DNA of 41,690 nt from Spirochaetaceae bacterium (GCA_025358255.1 JANYKC010000058.1:1-41690); one strand, 5' to 3'; numbered from the stretch's first letter, positions 1 through 7,565 are shown. A program made the numbers and translations. Notes: a model not told the origin generated them from the letters alone.

Positions 1-1
1 G

Positions 2-169
2 ATCTCCAGGACACGCACCGCGTCAGGCCTGAAGGTGAAATGCCGTCTGGACAAGCGGAAATACCCGATAGGGAAGGTGGTCACCGAGCAGGAATGGGAA
101 TCGATTGCCATAGTCCCCGCCAACTTTCACGGGAATTGGAATTACACGATCAAACCGCGCCGAAAATAG
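2..169 (+). CDS. ISAzo13-like transposase, C-terminal end (partial)
   Basis: The frame open from the window edge gives 55 residues ending at TAG 167-169. The end reads EQEWESIAIVPANFHGNWNY followed by TIKPRRK, the typical C-terminus of ISAzo13-family (Rhodopirellula-type) DDE transposases, which end in a F-H-x-x-W-N-Y-T-I-x-P block. The catalytic part lies outside the window, so whether the element is intact cannot be judged. About 190 bp of AT-richer sequence separates it from the ferredoxin gene and should hold the right end of the element; I could not recognise a terminal inverted repeat with confidence. Family call from memory of the motif. Confidence 0.75.
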   Translation: MSRTRTASGLKVKCRLDKRKYPIGKVVTEQEWESIAIVPANFHGNWNYTIKPRRK

Positions 170-243
170 TTTTTGGCAATGTTATTGTTGCGCAGGCCCT
201 AAGCTACTGGGAAGCCAGGATGAAAGCTTTCGTCGTGTTTTAC

Positions 244-287
244 TTATGAGGCATGCCTGCCATTTCGGCTAGATTAATTATGAGGCA
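244..287. repeat. 10-bp direct repeat next to the IS end
   Basis: TTATGAGGCA occurs at 244-253 and again at 278-287, 34 bp apart, between the transposase stop and the ferredoxin promoter. The copies could be part of the IS end, target-related sequence, or a pair of protein-binding sites. Nothing decides between these. Confidence 0.4.
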
Positions 288-297
288 ACGCGGGAGC

Positions 298-327
298 TTG
301 AACCCTGCCGCGACTGGGTGCTATACT
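298..327 (+). promoter_or_regulatory. Sigma-70-type promoter of the ferredoxin gene
   Basis: TTGAAC (298-303), an 18-bp spacer and TATACT (322-327) lie 32 bp before the ferredoxin start. Both boxes match the consensus well, so the gene has its own promoter and does not depend on the insertion sequence upstream. Confidence 0.6.
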
Positions 328-359
328 CCCTCTAGACTCCTTCCGAAGAGAGGTTTTCC

Positions 360-530
360 ATGGCCTACAAGGTCAATGATGCATGCGTGAACTGCGGTGC
401 CTGCGAGCCCGAGTGTCCTGTCGATGCGATTTCCGAAAAGAATGGCCTGCGTTGGATCGATCCTTCCAAGTGCATCGATTGCGGCGCCTGCGCGGCCGTG
501 TGCCCCACAGAAGCCATCATCGCCGGCTGA
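360..530 (+). CDS. 2[4Fe-4S] ferredoxin
   Basis: A 56-residue protein starting MAYKVNDACVNCGACEPECP, with a second cluster motif CIDCGACAAVCP near residues 39-50. The eight cysteines in two C-x2-C-x2-C-x3-C-P sets are those of a clostridial-type low-potential 2[4Fe-4S] ferredoxin, a cytoplasmic electron carrier for enzymes such as pyruvate:ferredoxin oxidoreductase and hydrogenase. Length (about 55 aa) matches the family. A purine-rich GAAGAGAGG at 344-352 precedes the ATG at 360. The gene is monocistronic: a sigma-70-type promoter lies upstream and a strong intrinsic terminator downstream. Its presence supports an anaerobic lifestyle. The physiological partner cannot be told from the context. 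Confidence 0.95.
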   Translation: MAYKVNDACVNCGACEPECPVDAISEKNGLRWIDPSKCIDCGACAAVCPTEAIIAG

Positions 531-567
531 TCCCGCGCAAGAACGGGAGCGCATATTCCGCTTACAA

Positions 568-598
568 AGGACCTGTCCTCCGGGACGGGTCCTTTTTA
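568..598 (+). terminator. Rho-independent terminator after ferredoxin
   Basis: AGGACCTGTCC, loop TCC, then GGGACGGGTCCT followed by TTTTT. The stem is about 11 bp with a mismatch and a U-tract, 38 bp after the ferredoxin stop. Confidence 0.85.
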
Positions 599-679
599 TG
601 CGCCTCGGGCTTTTCATATGGTCCGTGCTTCGCTATATTTCGTCCAGTCGAAAAGCTTTTTCCCCTCCGGGAGCTATCC

Positions 680-2098
680 ATGAATACGCGCAGCGATGTC
701 GGTCTGTACGGACTCGCCGTCATGGGACGGAACCTCGCCCTCAACATCCTCGGCCACGGCTATAGCTTGGCTGTCTACAACGACAATTCGGAGCGGGCCA
801 AGGAATTGGCTGCCCATGGATCCTCCGCCTATCCTGGTTTTTCCCTTGCGGATACCCCCAAGGACCTGGTCGCCTCGCTTGCGCGTCCCCGTCGGCTATT
901 CATCATGGCCGAGGCCGGAAAATGCGTTGACGAAGCTATCGATTCGCTGCTTCCCTACCTGGAGAGCGGAGACATCCTCATAGATGGCGGCAATTCGCAC
1001 TACAAGGACACCGAGCGACGAGGGGACATGCTTGCCCCGAAGGGCCTTCATTTTGTGGGGATGGGTGTCTCGGGGGACGAGGACGGGGCGCACAAGGGGC
1101 TTTCCTTGATGCCCGGCTGCGACGAGGACGTCTGGATTGAGCTCCGGGTCCTCCTGGATGCAATCGCCGCAAAAACGGCTGAAGGCGTTCCCTGCACCTC
1201 CTGGATGGGGCGCGGAGGTTCAGGGCATTTCGTGAAGATGGTCCATAATTCCCTCGAGTATGCGGACATCGAACTCATCTCGGAGACCTACCACCTGCTG
1301 CGCTCCTTTGTCCGGATGAGCCATGACGAGATGCGGACCGTCTTTTCCGAGTGGAACCGCGGCGAGCTTTCAAGCTACCTCATCGCGATCACCGCGGACA
1401 TCCTGGGCGTCCGCGATGAGGATGGCGAACCCCTTCTCGAGAAGGTGCTGGACCGGGCGGTTCAGAAAGGCACCGGTGCCTGGGCTTGCCAGGCGGCCCT
1501 TGAGCTCGGTGTGCCTGTGGGGCTCCTGGCGGAAGCCGTGTTCGCCCGATCGCTTTCGTCGCTCAAGGACGAAAGGGTAGGGGCGAGCGCCGTGCTCGGC
1601 GGCCCGAAGGCCGGGTCCACGGGGGAGCGCCATTCGATCGTCGAGGATCTCCGCAAGGCCCTTCTTGCGGCCAAGGTCGTGTCCTATGCCGAGGGTTTCC
1701 TCCTTCTCAGGAAGGCATCGGCCGAATACGGGTGGAACACCGACCCGGGCAAGGTCGCCCTTGCCTGGCGGGAAGGATGCAATATCCGGTCGGGCTTGCT
1801 GGATCCGATCGCCGAAGCTTTCAGGAAGGAGGATTCGCTCTCCGCCCTCATCCTCGACAGCCATTTCAAGGCCATCCTGGACCAGTGCCTGCCATCGCTC
1901 CGGAAAGTGACCGTGAGGGCGATCGAGCAGGGAACGCCCGTGCCCGCCTTCGCGGCAGCCCTTTCCTTTTATGATGGCTATCGGGCGACCTGGCTTCCCG
2001 CCAACCTGGTCCAGGCCCTTCGCGACCGTTTCGGCGCCCATGGCTACGAGCGGATCGACCGTCCGAGGGGAGAGAGCTTCCATAGCGACTGGAAATAG
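680..2098 (+). CDS. gnd: 6-phosphogluconate dehydrogenase family protein (decarboxylating type, altered ligand residues)
   Basis: 472 residues, the normal length of the long-form 6-phosphogluconate dehydrogenases. The N-terminal Rossmann motif GLAVMGRNLALN (about 10-21), the catalytic lysine K186 in HFVKMVHNSLEY, the FAR-x-LSSLKDERV block and the C-terminal FGAHGYER block are all present. The family oxidises 6-phosphogluconate to ribulose 5-phosphate and CO2 with NADP+. Two departures stand out. The usual GTGKWT motif reads GTGAWA (A267, A269), replacing the lysine and threonine that contact the substrate phosphate. The usual NRT/NRS after the second beta strand reads NDN (34-36), putting aspartate D35 where an arginine normally binds the NADP 2'-phosphate. 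Family membership is secure; substrate and cofactor may differ. The ATG at 680 was chosen because the protein then begins just before the Rossmann strand. Confidence 0.85.
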   Translation: MNTRSDVGLYGLAVMGRNLALNILGHGYSLAVYNDNSERAKELAAHGSSAYPGFSLADTPKDLVASLARPRRLFIMAEAGKCVDEAIDSLLPYLESGDILIDGGNSHYKDTERRGDMLAPKGLHFVGMGVSGDEDGAHKGLSLMPGCDEDVWIELRVLLDAIAAKTAEGVPCTSWMGRGGSGHFVKMVHNSLEYADIELISETYHLLRSFVRMSHDEMRTVFSEWNRGELSSYLIAITADILGVRDEDGEPLLEKVLDRAVQKGTGAWACQAALELGVPVGLLAEAVFARSLSSLKDERVGASAVLGGPKAGSTGERHSIVEDLRKALLAAKVVSYAEGFLLLRKASAEYGWNTDPGKVALAWREGCNIRSGLLDPIAEAFRKEDSLSALILDSHFKAILDQCLPSLRKVTVRAIEQGTPVPAFAAALSFYDGYRATWLPANLVQALRDRFGAHGYERIDRPRGESFHSDWK

Positions 2099-2192
2099 AG
2101 CGGTTTCCAGTTTTTTTGGGCCATCCGGTCTTCTAAAACCATAAATAAACGCGCAAAAAGCATTTTTTCTTCCCTTCGCGACCGAAAGCCCC

Positions 2193-2221
2193 TTAACACA
2201 ATCGAGTATTCCTGCTATAAA
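2193..2221 (+). promoter_or_regulatory. Promoter and long leader of the RNA-binding protein gene
   Basis: TTAACA (2193-2198), a 17-bp spacer and TATAAA (2216-2221) form a good sigma-70-type promoter. Transcription would start near 2228, leaving a leader of about 205 nt before the ATG at 2435. The 2099-2434 gap holds no gene that I can support; the long leader resembles those of cold-inducible genes, but I see no defined regulatory motif in it. Confidence 0.55.
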
Positions 2222-2434
2222 AAGAGAACGTGAGAGCAGCTCACTGTCGTGTACGTTTCGCTTTTCCGGTTCTTTTTCGCGTAAGGCATTCAAGTTACGG
2301 GAAATTACAGCAGCGCGTCCGCCAGTAGCCTGAGCTCATTCCTCTTCCTTCGGTTCGCCGGGGGTCGTGGGGTCGGAGCATCTTGGATGACCCGAGAGTG
2401 TGATGGACGCATAATGCGTCCCAAGGAAGTTACC

Positions 2435-2707
2435 ATGGGCAAGAAACTTTATGTCGGCAATCTGAGCTACAGGACCTACGAAGACGGCCTTCGGTCCCTG
2501 TTCCAGAATTATGGCCAGGTTGATTCCTGCAGGATCATCACCGATCGCGATTCCGGTCAGTCCAAGGGCTTCGGATTCGTCGAGATGGGCACTGATGACG
2601 AAGCTCGCGCCGCGATCGAGGGCACCAACGGCCTCGAGCTCGACGGCCGCCAGCTCAAGGTCAACGAGGCGATGGACAAACCCCGCCGCGACAACGATCG
2701 CTACTAG
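2435..2707 (+). CDS. Single-RRM RNA-binding protein
   Basis: 90 residues consisting of one RNA recognition motif and a short charged tail. RNP2 is LYVGNL (residues 5-10) and RNP1 is KGFGFVEM (about 45-52), both with the RNA-stacking aromatic residues. Bacterial proteins of this type (cyanobacterial Rbp and spirochaetal homologues) bind single-stranded RNA and are often cold-induced. The start ATG at 2435 has AAGGAAG (2423-2429) in front at good spacing. The gene is monocistronic, with a promoter about 240 bp upstream and an intrinsic terminator 20 bp downstream. Confidence 0.92.
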   Translation: MGKKLYVGNLSYRTYEDGLRSLFQNYGQVDSCRIITDRDSGQSKGFGFVEMGTDDEARAAIEGTNGLELDGRQLKVNEAMDKPRRDNDRY

Positions 2708-2726
2708 TCCTAGCTTTCGATGAAAA

Positions 2727-2756
2727 GAGACCGCCTTTCGGGGCGGTCTTTTTTTA
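2727..2756 (+). terminator. Rho-independent terminator after the RRM gene
   Basis: GACCGCC, loop TTTC, then GGGCGGTC followed by seven T residues. A near-perfect GC stem with a U-tract, in a convergent position to rsmH on the minus strand. Confidence 0.9.
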
Positions 2757-2795
2757 TTCCCTCCCCATCCCCGAAAAGGCAGTCTGCGGCGCCGG

Positions 2796-3836
2796 TCAGG
2801 CCCGAATGGCCCAGCGCAGCTTCGCCGCGGTCGAGCGGGGATTCCCGTATCTTTCCTCGCGGCCAGGCCGGGCGGATTCCGTCGAGACGGCCGAGTACAG
2901 GCCAGCGGCAAGGCCTGAGGCAAGGGCCGCCTCCACACGCCGGTCCTCGCCCGAGTGGAAGGAGAGGATCGCGGCCCTTGCGCCAGGCTTGAGGCAGGTG
3001 GGAAGGTCGGCGAGGAGGCGCTCGAGGGCCGCAAACTCGCCGTTCACCTCGATACGGATGGCCTGGAAGGAACGCCTGAGGGTTTTCGCCATTTCAGGGT
3101 CCTTGAAGGAGAGCTCGGGGAAGACCGAGCAGATCGCCTCGGCCAGGTCGCGGGTTGTCGCGATCCTCCCCCTGCGCAGGCAGATCGCCCGGGCGATCTC
3201 CTCCGCCCTTCCCTCGTCCGCATTGGCGACGAGGATGTCGCGGAGCCTCTGTTCCGAGACGGTGGCGAGGAAATCCCTGGCTGACTCGCCGCGGCTCGGG
3301 TCCATGCGCATGTCGAGTGGACCTTTGCGCTTGAAGGTGAAGCCGCGGAGGGGATCGTCGATCTGCATCGAGGAAAGGCCAAGGTCCGCAATGAAGACAT
3401 CGGCGCCTGCGATGCCCGAAGCCGGAAGCCAGGCTCCAAGGTCGGAGAAATTGGCATGGACCGGGGTAAAGGCCGTCTCCGGGTATCCGAGGGAATGGAG
3501 GCGCTCCGTGGTCTTGCGAAGCTCCACCGGATCCCGATCGAAACCGAAAAGGCGGCCGCCGGGAAGGATACGTGCCAGCACTTCCCGGGCATGCCCACCG
3601 TAACCGAGGGTCGCATCGATGGCCGTCTCACCCGGTTTCGGGGCGAGGACGGCGAGGATCTCGGCCACCATGATGGAACGGTGGCTGCCCGCAGGCGTAT
3701 CGCCGCGGGCGAGGATTTTTTCAAGGTCCGCCCCGTATCGAGCCGGATCGAGCTCCTTGTATTTTTCCTCGAAGGTCCTGGGGTGGTTGCCGCGATAGCG
3801 CTTGCGGCGGACATGCCGCTCTTCTCCCTCGCCCAT
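2796..3836 (-). CDS. rsmH: 16S rRNA (cytosine1402-N4)-methyltransferase RsmH
   Basis: 346 residues. The SAM-binding motif I DATLGYGGHA, the segment FIADLGLSSMQIDDPLRGF, the substrate-recognition region with ICLRRGRIATTRDLAEAI, the motif FQAIRIEVNGE and the C-terminal LSFHSGEDRRVE are diagnostic of RsmH (MraW), which N4-methylates C1402 of 16S rRNA in the decoding centre. The protein carries an extra basic N-terminal stretch of about 45 residues (RRKRYRGNHPRTFEEKYKEL) before the usual TPAGSH start, which I associate with spirochaete homologues. Start ATG at 3836 lies 2 bp after the stop of the upstream DUF1456 gene, so the two are translationally coupled. It is not next to ftsL, pbp or mraY as in the classical dcw cluster. 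Confidence 0.95.
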   Translation of the reverse strand: MGEGEERHVRRKRYRGNHPRTFEEKYKELDPARYGADLEKILARGDTPAGSHRSIMVAEILAVLAPKPGETAIDATLGYGGHAREVLARILPGGRLFGFDRDPVELRKTTERLHSLGYPETAFTPVHANFSDLGAWLPASGIAGADVFIADLGLSSMQIDDPLRGFTFKRKGPLDMRMDPSRGESARDFLATVSEQRLRDILVANADEGRAEEIARAICLRRGRIATTRDLAEAICSVFPELSFKDPEMAKTLRRSFQAIRIEVNGEFAALERLLADLPTCLKPGARAAILSFHSGEDRRVEAALASGLAAGLYSAVSTESARPGREERYGNPRSTAAKLRWAIRA

Positions 3837-3838
3837 TG

Positions 3839-4303
3839 TCAGACCCGGTATTTCGCGGTCAGGCCTGCGATGAAGTTCCTCAGGAACTGGTCGCCGCAGG
3901 GACGGTAATTTGGATGGCCGGGCTTCCTGAACAGGGCTGACAATTCGGACTTGGAGACCTTGACCCCGGCCAGTTCCATGATGCCCAAGAGGTCGTCGTC
4001 CTTGAGCTCCAGCGCGATGCGCAGGCTCTTGAGGATGTCGTTGTTCGATACGACCTGCGCCGCCGAGGGGCTGGATTGCTTTTCCTCTCGCTTTCCACGG
4101 CGGCTCGTGACCAGGCCCTTGAGGAAAAGGGACACCATGGCGTCGTCGCACTCCACGTATCCCTCTTCGTCTTCCCGCTTGAAAAGGCTTTCGAGCTCTG
4201 GCCTTTGGATCTTGTAGTCCGCCAAGGCAAATAGCTCGATGAGCTTGAGGTCGGTGATGTTCAAGGCATAGCGCAGCCGTATGAGCACGTCATTGTTGGT
4301 CAT
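3839..4303 (-). CDS. DUF1456 (YehS-like) family protein
   Basis: 154 residues from ATG 4303 (a GTG at 4309 would add two). The protein consists of two similar halves of about 65 residues: the first starts MTNNDVLIRLRYALNITD and the second VSNNDILKSLRIALELKD, each followed by a helical segment ending in an L-x-x-LF motif. This duplicated NND-x-L architecture is the DUF1456 family, represented by E. coli YehS; the function is unknown. GGGAG lies 5 nt before ATG 4303, favouring that start. It precedes rsmH by 2 bp in the same direction, so they form a short operon divergent from the sigma-54 activator. Confidence 0.85.
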   Translation of the reverse strand: MTNNDVLIRLRYALNITDLKLIELFALADYKIQRPELESLFKREDEEGYVECDDAMVSLFLKGLVTSRRGKREEKQSSPSAAQVVSNNDILKSLRIALELKDDDLLGIMELAGVKVSKSELSALFRKPGHPNYRPCGDQFLRNFIAGLTAKYRV

Positions 4304-4488
4304 GTCCACTCCCAGGATCGGCGGCCGGCATGGTGGCGGCCTGCGGACAAGTGTAGCAGTTGGCCATGGGAGGGGAGAAGGGGAGATCCTGCGGGAATCG
4401 CTGGCAAAAGAGCGCTTCCTTCGTTACTATCGCAGACAGCGCCGGCAGGACATGCATCCGGCAAGGCTAGTGATGATTGGGGGAGGGA

Positions 4489-5925
4489 ATGCCGTCGAAG
4501 GATGGAGAGGGGCTGACCGACGAGGAAATCCTTCATGAGGCCATGCAAAAAATCTTGCATACCATAGAAGAAGGCATCCATGTCGTGGATGTAGAGGGAC
4601 GGAGCATCCTCTATAACCGGGCCATGGAAAACATCGAGGGCCTGTCCGCAGAGGAAGTCCTTGGAAAGCACCTCCTCGAGGTTTTTCCGAGCTGGACTGC
4701 CGCCGATTCGACCCTCCTCACCGCGATCGACACCGGGCGCACGGTGGACCTGCGCAGGCAGTCCTACCTCAATCTCAAGAAAAAGCGCATCTCGACGGTC
4801 AATACGACATTCCCGATTTTCAAGGGCAGCCGGATAATCGGTGCCGTGGAGATCGCCAAGAACTATACCGAGGTAAACAAGCTTTCCGAGAGGATCATCG
4901 ACCTCCAGCAAAAACTCATCGATCCGCCCCGGCCAGGTTTTTCCAAGCCGAGAAGCTATACCTTCGACATGCTCATCGGAAGGCATCCCCTGTACCTGGA
5001 AGCCATCGATAGAGCCCACAAGGCGGCCCGATCGGACTCCAGCGTGCTCATCGAAGGTGAGACCGGTACTGGCAAGGAGCTTTTTGCCCAGAGCATCCAC
5101 AACGAAGGTACCCGCGGGAAGCAGCCCATCATCGCGATCAATTGCGCCGCCATGCCCGATACCCTTCTCGAAAGCATACTTTTCGGCACCTCAAGGGGCA
5201 GCTACACCGGCGCGGAGGATAGGCCGGGGCTTTTCGAGCAAGCCAATGGCGGGACGCTTTTCCTTGACGAAATCAACTCGATGAGCCTTGCGCTCCAGGC
5301 CAAGATCCTCAGGGCCCTGCAGGAAGGCTATATCCGGCGGGTCGGCGGCCTCCGGGACGTGGTCGTGGATGTCCGCATCATCGCCGCGAGCAACGAGCCC
5401 CTCCATGCGATGATGAAGGCCGGGAGCTTTCGCAAGGACCTTTATTACCGGCTGGACGTCATCAACATCACCATCCCGCCGCTTCGCGAGCGGAAGGACG
5501 ATATTCCCCTTCTTACCGAGCATTTCCTGGGCCACTTCAACCGGAAAATGGGCAAGGAAGTATGGATGCTTTCCCAGGAGCTCCAGGAAGCATTCCGGGA
5601 ATATGGCTGGATCGGCAATATCCGCGAGCTCCAGAACGTCCTGGAAAGCGCGATGTCCATGGTGAACGACGAGCACGTCCTCGGCAAGGAGCACCTTACT
5701 CCCCATCTGGACATCCTGCCTTCGTGCCGCGCCCCGGCAAAGGCCAACGGCTCCGCCCTTTCCGGGGGCTTTGCGGGAGACCTGGGCGGCTATCTTGAGG
5801 ATGTTGAGCGAAGGCTCATCTATGAAGCCCTCGATGCTTGTGCCTCGAATGTCTCCCGTGCGGCGCGCAGGCTGGGAATTTCGCGGCAGAGCCTCCAATA
5901 CAAGATGAAGCGCTACGGCATTTAA
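4489..5925 (+). CDS. Sigma-54-dependent transcriptional activator (PAS-AAA+-Fis, RocR-like)
   Basis: 478 residues from ATG 4489, preceded by GGGGGAGGGA. Domains: a PAS sensor (about 15-130, LYNRAMENIEGLSAEEVLGK), a central AAA+ domain (about 160-400) with Walker A GETGTGKE (190-197), the sigma-54 contact loop GSYTGA (237-242) and Walker B LFLDE (D260, E261), and a C-terminal Fis-type helix-turn-helix (about 440-478, ASNVSRAARRLGISRQSLQY). The architecture is that of RocR-type activators of arginine and ornithine catabolism. It sits directly upstream of, and in line with, an operon that begins with a consensus -24/-12 promoter, so it is the likely activator of the ornithine genes, with the PAS domain sensing a pathway-related ligand. 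The loop reads GSYTGA instead of canonical GAFTGA; Y for F is a recognised natural substitution. The ligand is not deducible. Confidence 0.93.
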   Translation: MPSKDGEGLTDEEILHEAMQKILHTIEEGIHVVDVEGRSILYNRAMENIEGLSAEEVLGKHLLEVFPSWTAADSTLLTAIDTGRTVDLRRQSYLNLKKKRISTVNTTFPIFKGSRIIGAVEIAKNYTEVNKLSERIIDLQQKLIDPPRPGFSKPRSYTFDMLIGRHPLYLEAIDRAHKAARSDSSVLIEGETGTGKELFAQSIHNEGTRGKQPIIAINCAAMPDTLLESILFGTSRGSYTGAEDRPGLFEQANGGTLFLDEINSMSLALQAKILRALQEGYIRRVGGLRDVVVDVRIIAASNEPLHAMMKAGSFRKDLYYRLDVINITIPPLRERKDDIPLLTEHFLGHFNRKMGKEVWMLSQELQEAFREYGWIGNIRELQNVLESAMSMVNDEHVLGKEHLTPHLDILPSCRAPAKANGSALSGGFAGDLGGYLEDVERRLIYEALDACASNVSRAARRLGISRQSLQYKMKRYGI

Positions 5926-5977
5926 GCTCCCAACAAGCTTCGAGGAACCATAGGTGAAAGGCCAATAGCAATAATAA

Positions 5978-5991
5978 TTGCATTTATGCAA
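5978..5991. promoter_or_regulatory. Putative upstream activator site 1
   Basis: Inverted repeat TTGCAT-TT-ATGCAA about 145 bp upstream of the sigma-54 promoter. Its half-site TGCAT is shared with the second repeat, whose centre lies 42 bp away, close to four helical turns. Fis-type helix-turn-helix activators bind such dyads 80-200 bp upstream of -24/-12 promoters. Confidence 0.6.
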
Positions 5992-6018
5992 AAAAACTTG
6001 CTACTCATTGATAGGCAT

Positions 6019-6034
6019 CTGCATCTATATGCAG
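6019..6034. promoter_or_regulatory. Putative upstream activator site 2
   Basis: Inverted repeat CTGCAT-CTAT-ATGCAG, same TGCAT half-site as the first repeat but with a 4-bp instead of a 2-bp centre. It lies about 110 bp upstream of the -24 box. Confidence 0.6.
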
Positions 6035-6089
6035 TCAGTTTTTGCCTTCATTCGCATAGCCATCATTTTGCCAGAAGAGCTTGCGGTAT

Positions 6090-6106
6090 TTCGCAGCATT
6101 TGCGAA
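6090..6106. promoter_or_regulatory. Third dyad upstream of the sigma-54 promoter
   Basis: TTCGCA-GCATT-TGCGAA, a perfect 6-bp inverted repeat about 30 bp upstream of the -24 box. The half-site differs from the two upstream dyads, so it may be a weaker activator site, an accessory site or an operator for another regulator. Confidence 0.4.
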
Positions 6107-6136
6107 CAATCCAAATTCCAACAGAATATATATGAT

Positions 6137-6152
6137 TGGCACGGTATTTGCA
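6137..6152 (+). promoter_or_regulatory. Sigma-54 (-24/-12) promoter of the ornithine operon
   Basis: TGGCACG-GTAT-TTGCA fits the sigma-54 consensus TGGCACG-N4-TTGCA exactly, with GG and GC 12 bp apart. Transcription would start near 6164, about 28 nt before the ord start codon at 6192. Confidence 0.9.
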
Positions 6153-6191
6153 TAATATGCTGGTGGTCAAGTACGACCCGGAGGCATATTC

Positions 6192-7247
6192 ATGAGGAAT
6201 GTACGAGTAGTGATCTGGGGCTTTGGAGCCATGGGCAGTGGAATGGCGAGGATGCTCCTCAAGAAAAAGGGCGTGGACATCGTCGGTGTCTGCGACATGC
6301 ATCCGGACCGCGTGGGCAAGGACATCCATGACCTACTCGGCATCGAGCGGGGCGCACGCAAGCCCGTCGTCATCAAGTCCAGGATCGAGGAAGTCCTCAC
6401 CGAGAAATGCTGCGATGTCGCGTTGTGCGCCACCGATTCCTATACCAAGGACGCTTTTCCAAGGCTCAAGTACTGCCTCGAGAAGAAGGTCAACGTGATC
6501 TCCACCGCGGAGGAGATGTCCTTCCCCAAGGCCAAGAGCCCCGAGCTCGCGGCCGAGCTCGACAAGATAGCGAAGGCGAACGGAGTATCCATCCTGGGTA
6601 CCGGCATCAACCCGGGCCTCATCATGGACCTCCTGGTCATCATCATGACGGGCTGCATGATCGACGTGGAGCACATCGAGGCCAAGCGGGTGAACAGCCT
6701 TTCTCCCTTCGGACCGACTGTCATGCACGAGCAGGGCGTCGGTTTCACCCTCGACGCCTTCAACAAGGCGGTCAAGGACGGCACCATGGCGGGCCACGTG
6801 GGCTTCAACGAGTCCATCGCGATGATCGCCGAGGCGATCGGCTGGAAGGTCGAGAAGTTCGAGCAGCAGATGAAGCCCATCGTCACCACGGTCGACCGCA
6901 AATCCCCCTACGGCTTCGCGAAGGCCGGGGACGTGGCCGGGGTCAACATGACCGGCCAAGGCCATGTCGACGGAAAGGTCAAGATCGACATGATCCATCC
7001 CCAGCAGATCGAGCCTGAGATGGAAGGCACCCATACGGGCGACTACGTGACCATCCAGGGCACCCCTCCCATCAATCTCGCCAACAAGCCCGAGGTCGAC
7101 GGGGGGCTCGGGACGATCGCGATGTGCGTGAACATGATTCCCCAGGTCATCAACGCGGAACCGGGACTCAGGACGATGATCGACCTGCCTGTGCCCCACG
7201 CCATCATGGGCGATTTCCGCGACCAGATCAGGGCCACGCTGAACTGA
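6192..7247 (+). CDS. ord: 2,4-diaminopentanoate dehydrogenase
   Basis: 351 residues; GGAGG at 6180-6184 precedes the ATG. The N-terminal Rossmann motif GFGAMGSGMAR (10-20) binds NAD(P). The overall pattern, with GTGINPGLIMDLL in the middle and HTGDYVTIQGTP near the C-terminus, matches Ord, which oxidatively deaminates (2R,4S)-2,4-diaminopentanoate to 2-amino-4-oxopentanoate, releasing ammonia and NAD(P)H. The family resembles dihydrodipicolinate reductases, but the company of ortAB and oraSE makes the assignment specific. It is the first gene after the sigma-54 promoter and so heads the operon. Confidence 0.93.
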   Translation: MRNVRVVIWGFGAMGSGMARMLLKKKGVDIVGVCDMHPDRVGKDIHDLLGIERGARKPVVIKSRIEEVLTEKCCDVALCATDSYTKDAFPRLKYCLEKKVNVISTAEEMSFPKAKSPELAAELDKIAKANGVSILGTGINPGLIMDLLVIIMTGCMIDVEHIEAKRVNSLSPFGPTVMHEQGVGFTLDAFNKAVKDGTMAGHVGFNESIAMIAEAIGWKVEKFEQQMKPIVTTVDRKSPYGFAKAGDVAGVNMTGQGHVDGKVKIDMIHPQQIEPEMEGTHTGDYVTIQGTPPINLANKPEVDGGLGTIAMCVNMIPQVINAEPGLRTMIDLPVPHAIMGDFRDQIRATLN

Positions 7248-7280
7248 GGCGTTTCGGTGCCAGCCTAAGGAGGCCTTCAA

Positions 7281-7565
7281 GTGGGTTTGATAGCGAAAGG
7301 GACCTGGGTGGAGATCGAGGAGACTATCCTCAGGCCGGAGGAGAGGGCCCCGACCCTCCCCGAGGATACGAGGAAGACGCCGCTCGTGATGCGCGTCTCG
7401 GGTTTTCTCCTCGAGGACGCCTCGATAGGCGATGCGGTGACGGTCAGCACCATGATCGGCCGCGAGCTCTCGGGTAGGCTCAGGGTCGCGAATCCAAGTT
7501 ACAGCCACAGCTTCGGGACCATCGTTCCCGAGCTCCTCACCATCGGCACGGAGGCCGCAAGGTGA
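7281..7565 (+). CDS. ortA: 2-amino-4-oxopentanoate thiolase, alpha subunit
   Basis: 94 residues, GTG start at 7281 with AAGGAGG (7267-7273) upstream. The small protein (start GLIAKGTWVEIEETILRPEE, end SHSFGTIVPELLTIGTEAAR) matches OrtA, the small subunit of the PLP-dependent thiolase that cleaves 2-amino-4-oxopentanoate with CoA to acetyl-CoA and alanine (D-alanine in the Clostridium sticklandii enzyme). It overlaps ortB by GTGA, the usual sign of stoichiometric, coupled translation. No catalytic residues are expected in this subunit. Confidence 0.9.
   Translation: MGLIAKGTWVEIEETILRPEERAPTLPEDTRKTPLVMRVSGFLLEDASIGDAVTVSTMIGRELSGRLRVANPSYSHSFGTIVPELLTIGTEAAR

Noticed and set aside
1370..2293. 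307-codon minus-strand frame opposite the 6PGDH gene
   Set aside because: Shadow of a conserved gene; the translation has no family resemblance.
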